IMG/VR virus record: IMGVR_UViG_3300045971_000154
Span: 1-23,482 of that record
Reading direction: 5' to 3' (one strand)
DNA: 23,482 nt
DNA from: a virus
Position 1 is the stretch's first letter; each line of letters opens with the position of its first letter. Shown piece after piece: positions 6,177 through 14,331 of this stretch. Both the position numbers and the translations under genes were made by a program. A model generated the notes under the pieces. It ran no database searches, was not told where the DNA came from, and saw only the letters and a list, made by a program, of their open reading frames with translations.

Positions 6177-8317
6177 CAGAGTTTCAGTTCAGCGGTGTCA
6201 CAGTAGCCGTTCCAATAAATGTTCGTTGCCGCAACCCCGGTGATCTGGAAGCGAAGGCGGCCGTTGGTCGTATCGGCGCTGATCGTCAAATCCCACGTCG
6301 AAGCGCCGGCGTCGCCGTCATTCGTATTCGTTGGGGTGCCGACGATGGTCGTCGAGCCCGCGGTCGTCGCCTTCTTAATGATTCCGCTGAACGTCCAAGC
6401 CTTCACGTCGCCGGCGCTTGAACGGGCAACCAATTTCCCGCTGTATGCATAGACGGAATTGTTCGGCAGGTTGATCGTGTTGCCAGCGACCGCAGAATTC
6501 CAGTTTGCCGTCAGGTCCGTCTGAGTTGAGCCCGTTGTCTTGTAATACATCGGGTAGCGCACATTCTGAGCCTGACCCGGAAAACCGCTTCCGTCGAAAT
6601 TTCCCGGTGCTTGCACGCGCGCGCCGTGGGTTCCGCGGGTGTCGCCATAATTGCCCATCACGACGCCATAGGTCGAATCGGCGAGGTTGCTGTTTCCGCC
6701 GATGATCACGGCATAAGTTCCTGTGGCGTTGTTCGACCGGCCGCCGATCACGGTCGCATACTGGCCGCTGTTACTGTTGCTGTCGCCGCCCGTGGTAGTT
6801 CCGGCGGTGTTGGTGGCGGTGTTCTGGTTGCCGCCGCCGACAAAAGCATCCTGACCGCTGGCGGTGTTGTTCCGGCCGCCCGCGACGGTCGCCTGTGAAC
6901 CGCTCGCCGTGTTGCTGTTGCCGCCGCCGACGAAGGTGTCGGTCGAGCTGGAAGTGTTGACGCGGCCGCCCGCGACGGTCGAGCCGGTTCCGCTGGATTT
7001 GTTGGAAATCCCCCCGCCGATGGTGGTATTGTCGCCGCTCGCCACCTTGTCATTTACCGACCGGTTGAGCTGCCAATCTACCGAACTTGCGCCCCGTTTG
7101 TTGCCGCCGGTCGTCGAGTTGTCGGGGATGTTTGCCAATAGCGATCCGGTTCCTTTCGGCTTCAGCACGGCATCGACGTTTGTCGCGGCATTGGTTGCGG
7201 TGAAGCTGGCAACCGTGATTGTCGCGTTCGGTGTGCTCGAATTGATGGCTTCGGTCCAATTCGAAATCGACGCCGGCGACGCCCATGTTCCATCCCCACG
7301 CCAATACGTCGAAGAGCTGGCAGACGTCCCGCTGTTCAGGTTGGCAACGGGGAGGTTGCCCGTCACGCCCGTCGCGAGCGGCAGAGCGGTGCCGTTGGCG
7401 AGGTTGATCGCCGATGGTGTCCCGCCCGCCCCCCCGTTCGTCACAGGGCCGCCCGCAGAGCCGACAGCGATGCCCAGCGCCGTTTGAACGGATGCCGGGG
7501 GAGTGATGCCCGCCCATGTCGTCAGGTCGCTGTCGAAGGCCTGCACGTTGGTGCCGATCACCAGCCCGCAAAGCGTTCGAATCGCCGCATAGTCGGCCGC
7601 GTTCAGCACCGCCTTGACGTTTGCCGACGGGGTGAAGGTGGCGAGATAGTCGAGGTCGGCATCCCACGCCTGCACGTTGGTGCCGATCACCAATCCAAGG
7701 TTGCTTCGTGCGGTCGTGAAGTTCGTCAGGTCGCTCAGGTTGTTCGTCGATAGAAGGTCGCCACCGGCCGCCAGAGTCGCCCATGCGGGAAGCCCGGCCG
7801 TCACCTTCAGGAACTGACCAGGTGAACCGATCGGCAGGCGGACGAAGCCCCCGCCGGCGTCCCGATAGTAAATGTCGCCGTCGGCATCGCCCCCGACGTT
7901 GATGAAGGGATTGGTCAGCGTTTTGTTGCTCAACGTCTGAACGTCATCATGTCCGACCGCGTTGCCCGATGGGGCGGTCTTCAGCGCCCATGCGGCGAGG
8001 TCGGCGTCGTATCCCTGCACGTCGGTGCCGATCGCAAGCCCGATATTCGAGCGGATCGCGGCATTGTTCGAACTGTTGAGCAACGTCCGGACGTCAGTCG
8101 TCATCGTGAAGCCGGCGAGATAGGCGAGGTCGGCGTCATACGCTTGCACGTCGGTGCCGATCACAAGCCCCAAGTTCGCCCGCCACGTTGCCGGGTTGGT
8201 CAGGCCGGTGCCGTTGGCGGCGACGCCCCCGGTTCCAGCGGTTGGGGTTGGCGGACCGGCGAACGCGATCAGCGCGGCCGAAAGATAGATGATGGGGATG
8301 GTTCGTTTTAGGTTCAT
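6176..8317 (-). CDS. Tail fibre with phage-fibre repeats and YadA-like head repeats
   Basis: A 713-aa fibre, probably trimeric and host-contacting. Residues 1-20 look like a signal peptide (Lys/Arg, then IPIIYLSAALIAFA). Residues about 45-285 carry four copies of the common fibre repeat LGLVIGTDVQAYDADL (near 49, 92, 207 and 250) plus a decayed fifth at 281. Residues 330-345 have a YWRGDGTW motif. Residues about 424-556 are 14-15-residue repeats such as NTASGSQATVAGGR, as in the left-handed beta-roll of YadA-type adhesin heads. Residues 570-713 form a beta-rich cap with Asn/Trp/Tyr. The ATG lies 3 nt after the upstream stop (TAAgccATG), which supports the start despite the odd N-terminus. Its position after the gpJ-like gene fits a receptor-binding fibre; the receptor is unknown. 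Confidence 0.85.
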   Translation of the reverse strand: MNLKRTIPIIYLSAALIAFAGPPTPTAGTGGVAANGTGLTNPATWRANLGLVIGTDVQAYDADLAYLAGFTMTTDVRTLLNSSNNAAIRSNIGLAIGTDVQGYDADLAAWALKTAPSGNAVGHDDVQTLSNKTLTNPFINVGGDADGDIYYRDAGGGFVRLPIGSPGQFLKVTAGLPAWATLAAGGDLLSTNNLSDLTNFTTARSNLGLVIGTNVQAWDADLDYLATFTPSANVKAVLNAADYAAIRTLCGLVIGTNVQAFDSDLTTWAGITPPASVQTALGIAVGSAGGPVTNGGAGGTPSAINLANGTALPLATGVTGNLPVANLNSGTSASSSTYWRGDGTWASPASISNWTEAINSSTPNATITVASFTATNAATNVDAVLKPKGTGSLLANIPDNSTTGGNKRGASSVDWQLNRSVNDKVASGDNTTIGGGISNKSSGTGSTVAGGRVNTSSSTDTFVGGGNSNTASGSQATVAGGRNNTASGQDAFVGGGNQNTATNTAGTTTGGDSNSNSGQYATVIGGRSNNATGTYAVIIGGNSNLADSTYGVVMGNYGDTRGTHGARVQAPGNFDGSGFPGQAQNVRYPMYYKTTGSTQTDLTANWNSAVAGNTINLPNNSVYAYSGKLVARSSAGDVKAWTFSGIIKKATTAGSTTIVGTPTNTNDGDAGASTWDLTISADTTNGRLRFQITGVAATNIYWNGYCDTAELKL
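6650..7048 (-). repeat. YadA-head-like 14-15-residue repeats in the fibre gene
   Basis: About nine tandem units of roughly 42-45 bp encode NxTAxGxxAxVxGGx-type repeats (fibre residues about 424-556). The units are degenerate at DNA level, though neighbouring copies share blocks such as the repeated cgcccgcgacggtcg on the plus strand. Confidence 0.75.
7536..8173 (-). repeat. Four dispersed fibre repeats encoding LGLVIGT(D/N)VQAYDADL
   Basis: Four units of about 57 bp lie near 7536, 7665, 8010 and 8140. On the plus strand each contains tgcacgt(c/t)ggtgccgatc. DNA identity is high enough to allow recombination between copies, and the protein repeat is a common element of phage tail fibres. Confidence 0.75.
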
Positions 8318-8320
8318 GGC

Positions 8321-8653
8321 TTAAATGATTTTGATGCGTTCGGACCCGGCCGCGCCTTCGATGCGAATGCGCTGCATGATCCCTTGATCTTCGTTCCAGA
8401 GGGTGAGGTCTTTTCCACCGTCGGCATTGGTGACGGTGCCGAAGGCGTCGTTCGCCCCGCCACCGATGGCGCTGATCGTCCCGAGGGTGAAGACCTTGGT
8501 TGACGGGTTCCAGCCGACGAACTGACCAGGGACGGCCGCCCCAAGCGGGGCGAACATTGCCTCGAGCCGTCCCCAGTTGGCATTGATGATCCCATTTAGG
8601 CCGGACGTCCCGACGGGGTGATTTTCAAGGCCGGTGATGGTGTAAACTGCCAT
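8321..8653 (-). CDS. Small tail-tip/fibre-associated protein
   Basis: A 110-aa protein between the gpJ-like tip gene (5 nt upstream) and the fibre gene (3 nt downstream). It begins MAVYTITGLENHPVGTSGLNGIINANWGRLE, a style often seen at the N-termini of small fibre or tip-attachment proteins ('N-N-NW--LE'). The remainder is Gly-rich beta sequence ending in RIKII. No enzymatic motif, signal or membrane segment is seen. Position and composition suggest a virion component linking tip and fibre; no named family is claimed. Confidence 0.6.
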   Translation of the reverse strand: MAVYTITGLENHPVGTSGLNGIINANWGRLEAMFAPLGAAVPGQFVGWNPSTKVFTLGTISAIGGGANDAFGTVTNADGGKDLTLWNEDQGIMQRIRIEGAAGSERIKII

Positions 8654-8658
8654 GGTGG

Positions 8659-11340
8659 TTACGGTTCGGAAACTGTCAGGGGTGTAGTGGATTTGAAGCC
8701 GTCACGCACGCCCCAAATGTCGAGCGATGAAGGCGAGCTGTCGAAGGTGATGGTCAGCGTGATGATGCCCGATTCGATTTCGCCGTCGTCAGGTGTCCAA
8801 ACGAGCGAGTCGATGCTGACGTCCGTCGGCATGGTGAACGGTGGATCCGCGAAACTTGTGCCGGCGGGCACGGTGACGGTTCCGCCGGTCCCGGTCTTGC
8901 GGATCTGGATGGAAAGCCCGGTCAGGTCAGTCACGAAGGCGTTGAAATCGTCCTGAAGGGCCGGGCGATACCCAGCGCCAGCGACCCACAGGCGCGGCCG
9001 AACCTTGACCGTCCAAGTGTCGCCCGTGCGTTCCGCCGAATAGAGTTCGGGGGCGAATGGCCGCAGGGAGTTGCCCGCCAGAGTGATGCCGGTCCCTTCG
9101 GGGGATGGCGCGACGGTCGTGACGTCAAATGTTTCGTCGGCCGTGTTCGGAGTGAGGTAGATCTCGACCGGCGTTTCGGTCGGAAGAGTGGCGATGTCGG
9201 TGATGTTCGACGTCCGGATTGATGGCACCAAACAGCAAATCGCCCCGCTGGTGTGAGAGGCCACGACGCTTCCGAGTTCCGCCCGCATGTAGGTGCGGAC
9301 CGTGATCACCCCGGGGCTTGTCTGTTCGGCAAAGCCGATCCGGAAAATCTCGCCGTCGATCAGCATCAGCGCCGTCAGGTTGGCGGTCAGCGCGGAAAAG
9401 TGGTCGGTGTCCTCGATCACAAGCCCGGTCGCGGCTTCGAAGGCGGGCGCGTCGTCGAGGTGGAAAAGCTCGATCTGGAATTCATTGGCGGCGCCCCGGG
9501 CGAGCTTCGGCCCGTCGGCCGTCAGGTCGGTCATCAGAAGCCCGTTGATCGGCAAAACCGAAGACGTCCGAAGGTCTTCGGTCGTCAGTTCCCCAAGGTT
9601 CGACCAGGCGAGATTGACGGACGTCACATAGGTTTGCTCGCGAGTCGGCAAGACCAGCAAGCGGCGGGTCGCGGCCGACACCCAAATGTTCGGTTCGTGC
9701 AACACGACAGGCTCGATTGATCCGGGATCGAGGTCGCCGGCGAGGTCGTCGAGCGCAAGGTCTTCGTTGTCGAGCGCGTCGTCGCTGTCGATCGCTGGGT
9801 CGGGATCTTCCCAGTCGCCATCTTCAAACACGCCGTCGCGCGCGGTGGCGAAATAATCCTCCATCAGAGTGACGGTGATTCCCTCGCCGCCTTGGTCGTC
9901 GTCTTCAATATCGACGACGCGCCAATAGGTCGTCGCGACCCCGGTTTCGCGCCATTCATCCCACACGAATTCCACGAAGCCCGCGGGTTGCAATCCTGAG
10001 AACGTCCGCCGAATTTTGACCTGGCACGTCGCCGGCGGGTAAGCGAGCTGGCGAAGCATGTTTGCAGCGATCCTTTCGGCCGCGCGCCGGGTGCCGATCT
10101 CGTTTCCGTCGATGGTCTGAGTCCGCACACCGCCGACGGTTTCGACGTGTGCAAGATCCATCGCGGTCGCGATTTCGGTCTGAAAGTTGTTCTGGCGGTT
10201 GGTGAATTCCAGGCGGATTTCGTTATACGAACCCGAAGCGGCGGGCCGGTTGAACGCCGGGACGCCGATCACGTCGTCGGCTTGGATGCGCGGCCGCGGT
10301 GTGTAGGCGACCGACCGGTCCCAGATGCACTGTGCGCGGAGCTTTTCCCCGTCCCACCAAATATAGAGCCCGAAGACGTCCCGCAACCGTTGCACGAAGC
10401 TGGCAAGGGACATGCGCCCCATCGCGGTTGAGATTCCAAGCCGGTTCGCTTCGTAGTAGTTCGCGGCGGTGCGGAAACTTGGGATGTCGAGCAAGTCGGA
10501 ACTTTGCCCCTTACCCCAAACCTTATTTGTGAAAACCTCCCACGCGACGGCCGCCGGATTGGCGTCGAAGAATTCGGGTTGATCGTCACTTGTCCCGGCT
10601 CGCTTCGGGAAGTTGGGAACTGAATTGCCGTCGTCGGTTTTGACCCGTGGAAGACGTCGGATCGTGAAAAGGAGGCTTCGCGGGCTGGTCGAGCCGTCGA
10701 TTCGATACTTCGGAAAGTTCACCCAGCAAACGCCCCGATGCACGTTGTCCCGCTGGGTGCCTTCGTTCCCTTGGGTATCGCTTCCAGGGTAGAAATCACA
10801 GCTTCCGCCCTCGACGACCGTTTGTCCGTTCGACTCCTTTTGATGGATGATGTCGAAGGTTTCGTGCTCGCCGTCGGTGAAGCCAATTCCGCCAGAGCCG
10901 AAATGCGTCATCCGCTTCAGACCAGGCGAGCCGACGACCTTGATCAGTCGGTCGATCTCGCCCATGCAGATGCCGTAAGCGAGCGGGAAAGTGTAGGTGA
11001 AACCGATCGTCGTGTCTTCCGCGCCCTTGCTCTGCGCCTGCTGTTTGATTTCCTTCGATTCGAACTGATCGAACCCGACGTAAATGTAGTTTGCCGCGAC
11101 CCGGGACGTCCCGAAGATCACCGGGATGGTCGTCGATTCGCTCGACAGGTTCACTTCCAGCTTGTCCGGTTGCGGCCCCTTCTGACCCTTCACTTCATCC
11201 GGTCCAAGGGCGAGCATGGTCGCCGCGGACGCGAGCGAGAACGCGGCAAGCACGGCATAAGTTCCCCAACCGAAAGTAAAGTAGCCGGCGACGGCCGCCA
11301 CAATGCCGACGCCGATGCTGATCAGTTGGTTCTGGCTCAT
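8659..11340 (-). CDS. gpJ/GTA-megatron-like central tail tip protein
   Basis: An 893-aa tip protein that would cap the tail and help contact or penetrate the host. Two hydrophobic stretches (about 8-21 and 27-46) precede IPVIFGTSRVAANYIY (72-87), a segment typical of gpJ/GTA-type tip proteins. Residues 261-295 (NPAAVAWEVFTNKVWGKG then DIPSFRTAA) match the 'NPA---Y-LLT---YG-G' pattern of the same group. Residues about 355-500 form the conserved tip domain, with NEIRLEFTNR and YWRVVDIEDDDQGGEGITVTL. The C-terminal 390 residues are beta-rich with no catalytic motif. The start overlaps the peptidase stop as ATGA. Gene order hub-peptidase-tip is the same as in lambda L-K-(I)-J and the GTA gene 13-14-15 cluster. 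Confidence 0.85.
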   Translation of the reverse strand: MSQNQLISIGVGIVAAVAGYFTFGWGTYAVLAAFSLASAATMLALGPDEVKGQKGPQPDKLEVNLSSESTTIPVIFGTSRVAANYIYVGFDQFESKEIKQQAQSKGAEDTTIGFTYTFPLAYGICMGEIDRLIKVVGSPGLKRMTHFGSGGIGFTDGEHETFDIIHQKESNGQTVVEGGSCDFYPGSDTQGNEGTQRDNVHRGVCWVNFPKYRIDGSTSPRSLLFTIRRLPRVKTDDGNSVPNFPKRAGTSDDQPEFFDANPAAVAWEVFTNKVWGKGQSSDLLDIPSFRTAANYYEANRLGISTAMGRMSLASFVQRLRDVFGLYIWWDGEKLRAQCIWDRSVAYTPRPRIQADDVIGVPAFNRPAASGSYNEIRLEFTNRQNNFQTEIATAMDLAHVETVGGVRTQTIDGNEIGTRRAAERIAANMLRQLAYPPATCQVKIRRTFSGLQPAGFVEFVWDEWRETGVATTYWRVVDIEDDDQGGEGITVTLMEDYFATARDGVFEDGDWEDPDPAIDSDDALDNEDLALDDLAGDLDPGSIEPVVLHEPNIWVSAATRRLLVLPTREQTYVTSVNLAWSNLGELTTEDLRTSSVLPINGLLMTDLTADGPKLARGAANEFQIELFHLDDAPAFEAATGLVIEDTDHFSALTANLTALMLIDGEIFRIGFAEQTSPGVITVRTYMRAELGSVVASHTSGAICCLVPSIRTSNITDIATLPTETPVEIYLTPNTADETFDVTTVAPSPEGTGITLAGNSLRPFAPELYSAERTGDTWTVKVRPRLWVAGAGYRPALQDDFNAFVTDLTGLSIQIRKTGTGGTVTVPAGTSFADPPFTMPTDVSIDSLVWTPDDGEIESGIITLTITFDSSPSSLDIWGVRDGFKSTTPLTVSEP

Positions 11341-11813
11341 TTTGCGATGATGTTCACCGGATCGGCTTTGAGCCCTTCCCGGTCGATGCGAATGATTTCC
11401 TGAAGCCCGGGGCGGATGGTGTCAATCAAGCAGTGGTGAACCGCCCGGTGTGTCGTTACATGCCAGAAGCGACCCGCCACGACAAGCCCGACGTGGTTCG
11501 ACGTCCGCCCGACCTTGAAAATCCCTACGTCGCCGGTCGCCGGTTCCCAGCCATCGACGGCGATGCTGTGCCCGTCGGTGTAATCGAGGAACGCCCGGGC
11601 GAGCCAATTCACGCGCTGATTGAAGCCGATGTTTTGCGGATAGGTCGGCCATTGGAACGGCTGAAGGATTTCGGCCGACTGTATGGCACCGACGACGAAC
11701 CTGACACAGTCGGCACCGACTCCGGGCTTCAGACGTCGCTGACAGTGCGGCGTGCCTTCAAACTGCCGACAAAACGCCAGCGCGGCCGCTTCCCGATCCG
11801 GCGTCCAAATCAT
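11337..11813 (-). CDS. NlpC/P60 tail peptidase
   Basis: A 158-aa papain-like NlpC/P60 peptidase, expected to cleave peptidoglycan stem peptides as the tail tip passes the cell wall. The catalytic Cys lies in GADCVRFVVGA (C36). GDVGIFKVGRTSNHVGLVV carries the probable catalytic His107, and RFWHVTTHRAV supplies a third polar residue (H118 or H122). GDV before the His strand is typical. I use the ATG at 11813, which overlaps the hub gene stop as ATGA; an upstream in-frame start at 11963 would add 50 Arg-rich residues that merely shadow the hub gene. Its place between hub and tip proteins matches the peptidase in lambda (K) and GTA (gene 14) modules. Confidence 0.88.
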   Translation of the reverse strand: MIWTPDREAAALAFCRQFEGTPHCQRRLKPGVGADCVRFVVGAIQSAEILQPFQWPTYPQNIGFNQRVNWLARAFLDYTDGHSIAVDGWEPATGDVGIFKVGRTSNHVGLVVAGRFWHVTTHRAVHHCLIDTIRPGLQEIIRIDREGLKADPVNIIAK

Positions 11814-12712
11814 ACCCCGTGCGCGGATGGGTTCTTGTTCGGCACCTGGCTGAACCCGCCGAAGTTCACGGCGTTGTCGAACTTCGTTTTGCACTCGACG
11901 AAGGTGTGACGACAACCCGCCCGGGCGACGACGACGTCGGTTGTCGCGAAGTCGGGGTTCCACTGATGAAGGGTCAGCCGGGTGTTGCCGGCGATCAGCT
12001 CGCTTTTGAAGATCGGCAGGCGCATGCCGGTCGGCTGGTGAACCAGAACGCCGGCGCGGAAATAGTCGCCGTCGTCGTCATCGTGCTGACCCTGAATTGT
12101 CACCCGACGTTTCGCGATATTGATGCCGATGATGTTGGTTTCGAGCGAAAAGGGCGTCGGGTTGACGCCGCAACCGATGCCGTAAAGCTGGCGGTTGCAG
12201 GTCCGGGAAAAACGCCAGCGCGGGACTTCGTGATTCGAGAACAGCGGCGGCGGGACACACTCGACTTGGATGTTGAAACCTTGGAAGCCGAAAGTGTTCA
12301 TCAGCCCGGTCTGAACGGTCAGCGTGTCCTGACTCCAGAGGGCAGGGACAGCGGATTCAACAGGGCCGGGGTTGACCTTGATCACGTCGAACTGAATGCG
12401 CGGGACAGCACCCGTCAGCGCGTAACGGCTGATCCCTGTGATGTCACGGGTCAGCGCGTGAATGGTGAAAGTTGTCTTGTCGAAATTGCCCTCCCGGGAA
12501 ATCGGCCCGTGCCCGATATTGGCAGGGCTGAAAACCTGCGGATTGTCCGCCCCGAAGCTGTCGGGCATGTTGGCAATTTCAAACTCGCCGTCGTAGCTGG
12601 TGAGGAACAACGCGGGCGCGTCTTCGATGTCAAGTTGACGGATCACGTATGCGTAAATCGACCGGGTGTCCGGTCGGCTGTCATCGCCAAACTTGGTATT
12701 GTGAGCAGGCAT
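11810..12712 (-). CDS. gpL/DUF2163-like tail hub protein with paired cysteines
   Basis: A 300-aa protein that begins with a beta-rich hub domain (IYAYVIRQLDIEDAP, ALFLTSYDGEFEIAN). Its C-terminal region has GCRHTFVECKTKFDNAVNFGGF (266-287), the ending typical of DUF2163/BR0599-type proteins. Cysteines sit at 172 and 181 (C-x8-C) and at 267 and 274 (C-x6-C), with an extra Cys at 152. Lambda gpL uses four C-terminal cysteines with the same pairwise spacing, as I recall, to bind an iron-sulphur cluster, so a cluster is plausible here. It lies directly before the NlpC/P60 peptidase (ATGA overlap), as in lambda L-K and GTA 13-14. The start shares one base with the upstream stop (TGATG). Confidence 0.75.
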   Translation of the reverse strand: MPAHNTKFGDDSRPDTRSIYAYVIRQLDIEDAPALFLTSYDGEFEIANMPDSFGADNPQVFSPANIGHGPISREGNFDKTTFTIHALTRDITGISRYALTGAVPRIQFDVIKVNPGPVESAVPALWSQDTLTVQTGLMNTFGFQGFNIQVECVPPPLFSNHEVPRWRFSRTCNRQLYGIGCGVNPTPFSLETNIIGINIAKRRVTIQGQHDDDDGDYFRAGVLVHQPTGMRLPIFKSELIAGNTRLTLHQWNPDFATTDVVVARAGCRHTFVECKTKFDNAVNFGGFSQVPNKNPSAHGV

Positions 12713-14331
12713 CAGGAGAGGTCAGGTTCCCAGCTATGCTTCAGCGTCATCGCCAGCGCGAAGCCCACCTCCTTGATTTGCCGTTCGTCGAACGTGATCG
12801 CGATTGCGCCGGAATCCGATACTTCCGCCCCTCCCGACATGGCGATTTGCCGAATGTTCCCGTTGCCGACGGCTGATGCAAAAACGAAATCGAAGGTGTA
12901 GGTTCGAAGCCCGACGTCATAGCTCGACGTCGTCAGTGACGCGGTGCCGTTGCTGCCGCTGTTCCATCCGGCCGTGACGCCGTATTGCAGGCCGGTCTTT
13001 AGGTTGGCTTCGGTGAAGCATCGAAGCGTCTTCGTCGCCTTCAGGTCGAGCGCCCCGCCGGAGTTGCCGGCGAGTGTCGCCGCATAGGCAATGCCGGTGA
13101 TGATCGCGGTCGCGGCGGTCGAGTTGGTGACGTTGCCAGCCGCGCCGGCCGCCGGTGGCGTGATAGCAGACGTCACGCGGATCGTCGAGGTCGTCGGGAA
13201 GCTGGCGGCCGTGTGGGTGCCGTTGAACCAGGTTCCAGGCGTCGAGAAACGAAGCGTTCCGCCACTGCCAGCGCCAAGGTTGGAGGTATCGTTCACCGTC
13301 AGGCTGTCGGCGTCGATCACAGTCGCGACCGTCCATGTCCCGTTATAGCCGGGCGGGGTTGACCCAGCGATCACGATGCTGTCGCCCGGGCTCTTACCGT
13401 GCGCGGCCGCGGTGTTCACGGTGAAATCGAGCGAGGTGCTCGTGATGGTGCTAATCGCCACGGTCGCCGGAAGAGCCCCGGTGACGATCACGGGACGTCC
13501 GGCGGCATAGTGATGTGGTTCGGTCAGCACGATGTCGAAATAAGTTCCGTTGGCGGTGATCGAGGCGATGCTATACGGCCGCGGCCAGCCGGTGACGTTG
13601 ATCGCAATCGGTTGGCTTGTGCCGTAGGTATCGACGACGCCCGACATGCTGAACTCGACCTGAAGGAATTGGCCGGTGTCCACATCGACGGCGGTGTCGA
13701 GCACTACGCGGGAAAGAAGTTGCGAGGTGGATCCGCTGGTCGCGCTGATGCCGATTTCGGTATAGGTGGCGGGCGCGACTTCGAACGCGAAATCGAAAGT
13801 CCGGACGAAGGTTGCGGACCGGCCGTCGGTGTCCTGAGTGGTGACGAAGCTGCCGCTGGTCGTGTTCGTCTGCTTCACCCAAGCGTCGAGCGCGACCCGG
13901 CTGCAATCGTAAACCGTCAGGCCGGCGGCCGCGACCGATTGGCTTCGGTCGGCCTCGACCGTGACGGTGTTCGTGAAGCTGGCGATTTTGGCGACTTGCC
14001 CGCCTGCGAACTTGACGAAGTCGTTCACGTTGCCAGAGGCGAAGACGCCGACGCCCGAAACCCGGGTGATGGTTGTCCCGGTCTGACTGAACGTCCCGGA
14101 AAGGGCCGCGCTGTTCGGGGTTGTCCCGGTCCCGGCGTGGCAATAGGCGATCATGTCGCCCCACGAACGGGACACCGCGCCCCCGCCCGCGCCGACGCCG
14201 GCGGGAAGGATCAAATTCTTATGCTCGCCGCAATCTTTCGCGACGGTGCCGTCGGCGTTCATCACCCGCAAGCGGTAGCGGCCGCTGACGGATTCCTTCA
14301 TTGCAAGCTGAATCGTGGGGTTCGGTGTCAT
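12712..14331 (-). CDS. Beta-rich tail-tip structural protein with internal duplication
   Basis: A 539-aa protein rich in Thr, Ser, Gly and Ala, low in Lys and without catalytic motifs, as expected of a virion protein. The N-terminus has HKNLILPAGVGAG (37-49), similar to the 'KNLIL-AGL' start of several fibre and tip proteins. Residues about 170-235 (RTFDFAFEVAPATYTEIGIS through FLQVEFSMSG) reappear in altered form at the C-terminus (about 475-532: YTFDFVFASAVGNGNIRQIAMS through GFALAMTLKHSW). Between them lie Ig-like or SH3-like beta segments such as GYNGTWTVATVIDADSLTVND. It sits between a distal-tail-like protein and the hub, overlapping both by 1-4 nt. No named family is assigned; a tip or side-fibre role is inferred. 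Confidence 0.6.
   Translation of the reverse strand: MTPNPTIQLAMKESVSGRYRLRVMNADGTVAKDCGEHKNLILPAGVGAGGGAVSRSWGDMIAYCHAGTGTTPNSAALSGTFSQTGTTITRVSGVGVFASGNVNDFVKFAGGQVAKIASFTNTVTVEADRSQSVAAAGLTVYDCSRVALDAWVKQTNTTSGSFVTTQDTDGRSATFVRTFDFAFEVAPATYTEIGISATSGSTSQLLSRVVLDTAVDVDTGQFLQVEFSMSGVVDTYGTSQPIAINVTGWPRPYSIASITANGTYFDIVLTEPHHYAAGRPVIVTGALPATVAISTITSTSLDFTVNTAAAHGKSPGDSIVIAGSTPPGYNGTWTVATVIDADSLTVNDTSNLGAGSGGTLRFSTPGTWFNGTHTAASFPTTSTIRVTSAITPPAAGAAGNVTNSTAATAIITGIAYAATLAGNSGGALDLKATKTLRCFTEANLKTGLQYGVTAGWNSGSNGTASLTTSSYDVGLRTYTFDFVFASAVGNGNIRQIAMSGGAEVSDSGAIAITFDERQIKEVGFALAMTLKHSWEPDLS

Noticed and set aside
11814-11963. N-terminal extension of the NlpC/P60 gene
   Set aside because: The added 50 residues are Arg-rich and antisense-like in quality, lying wholly within the hub gene. 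The ATGA overlap marks the better start.
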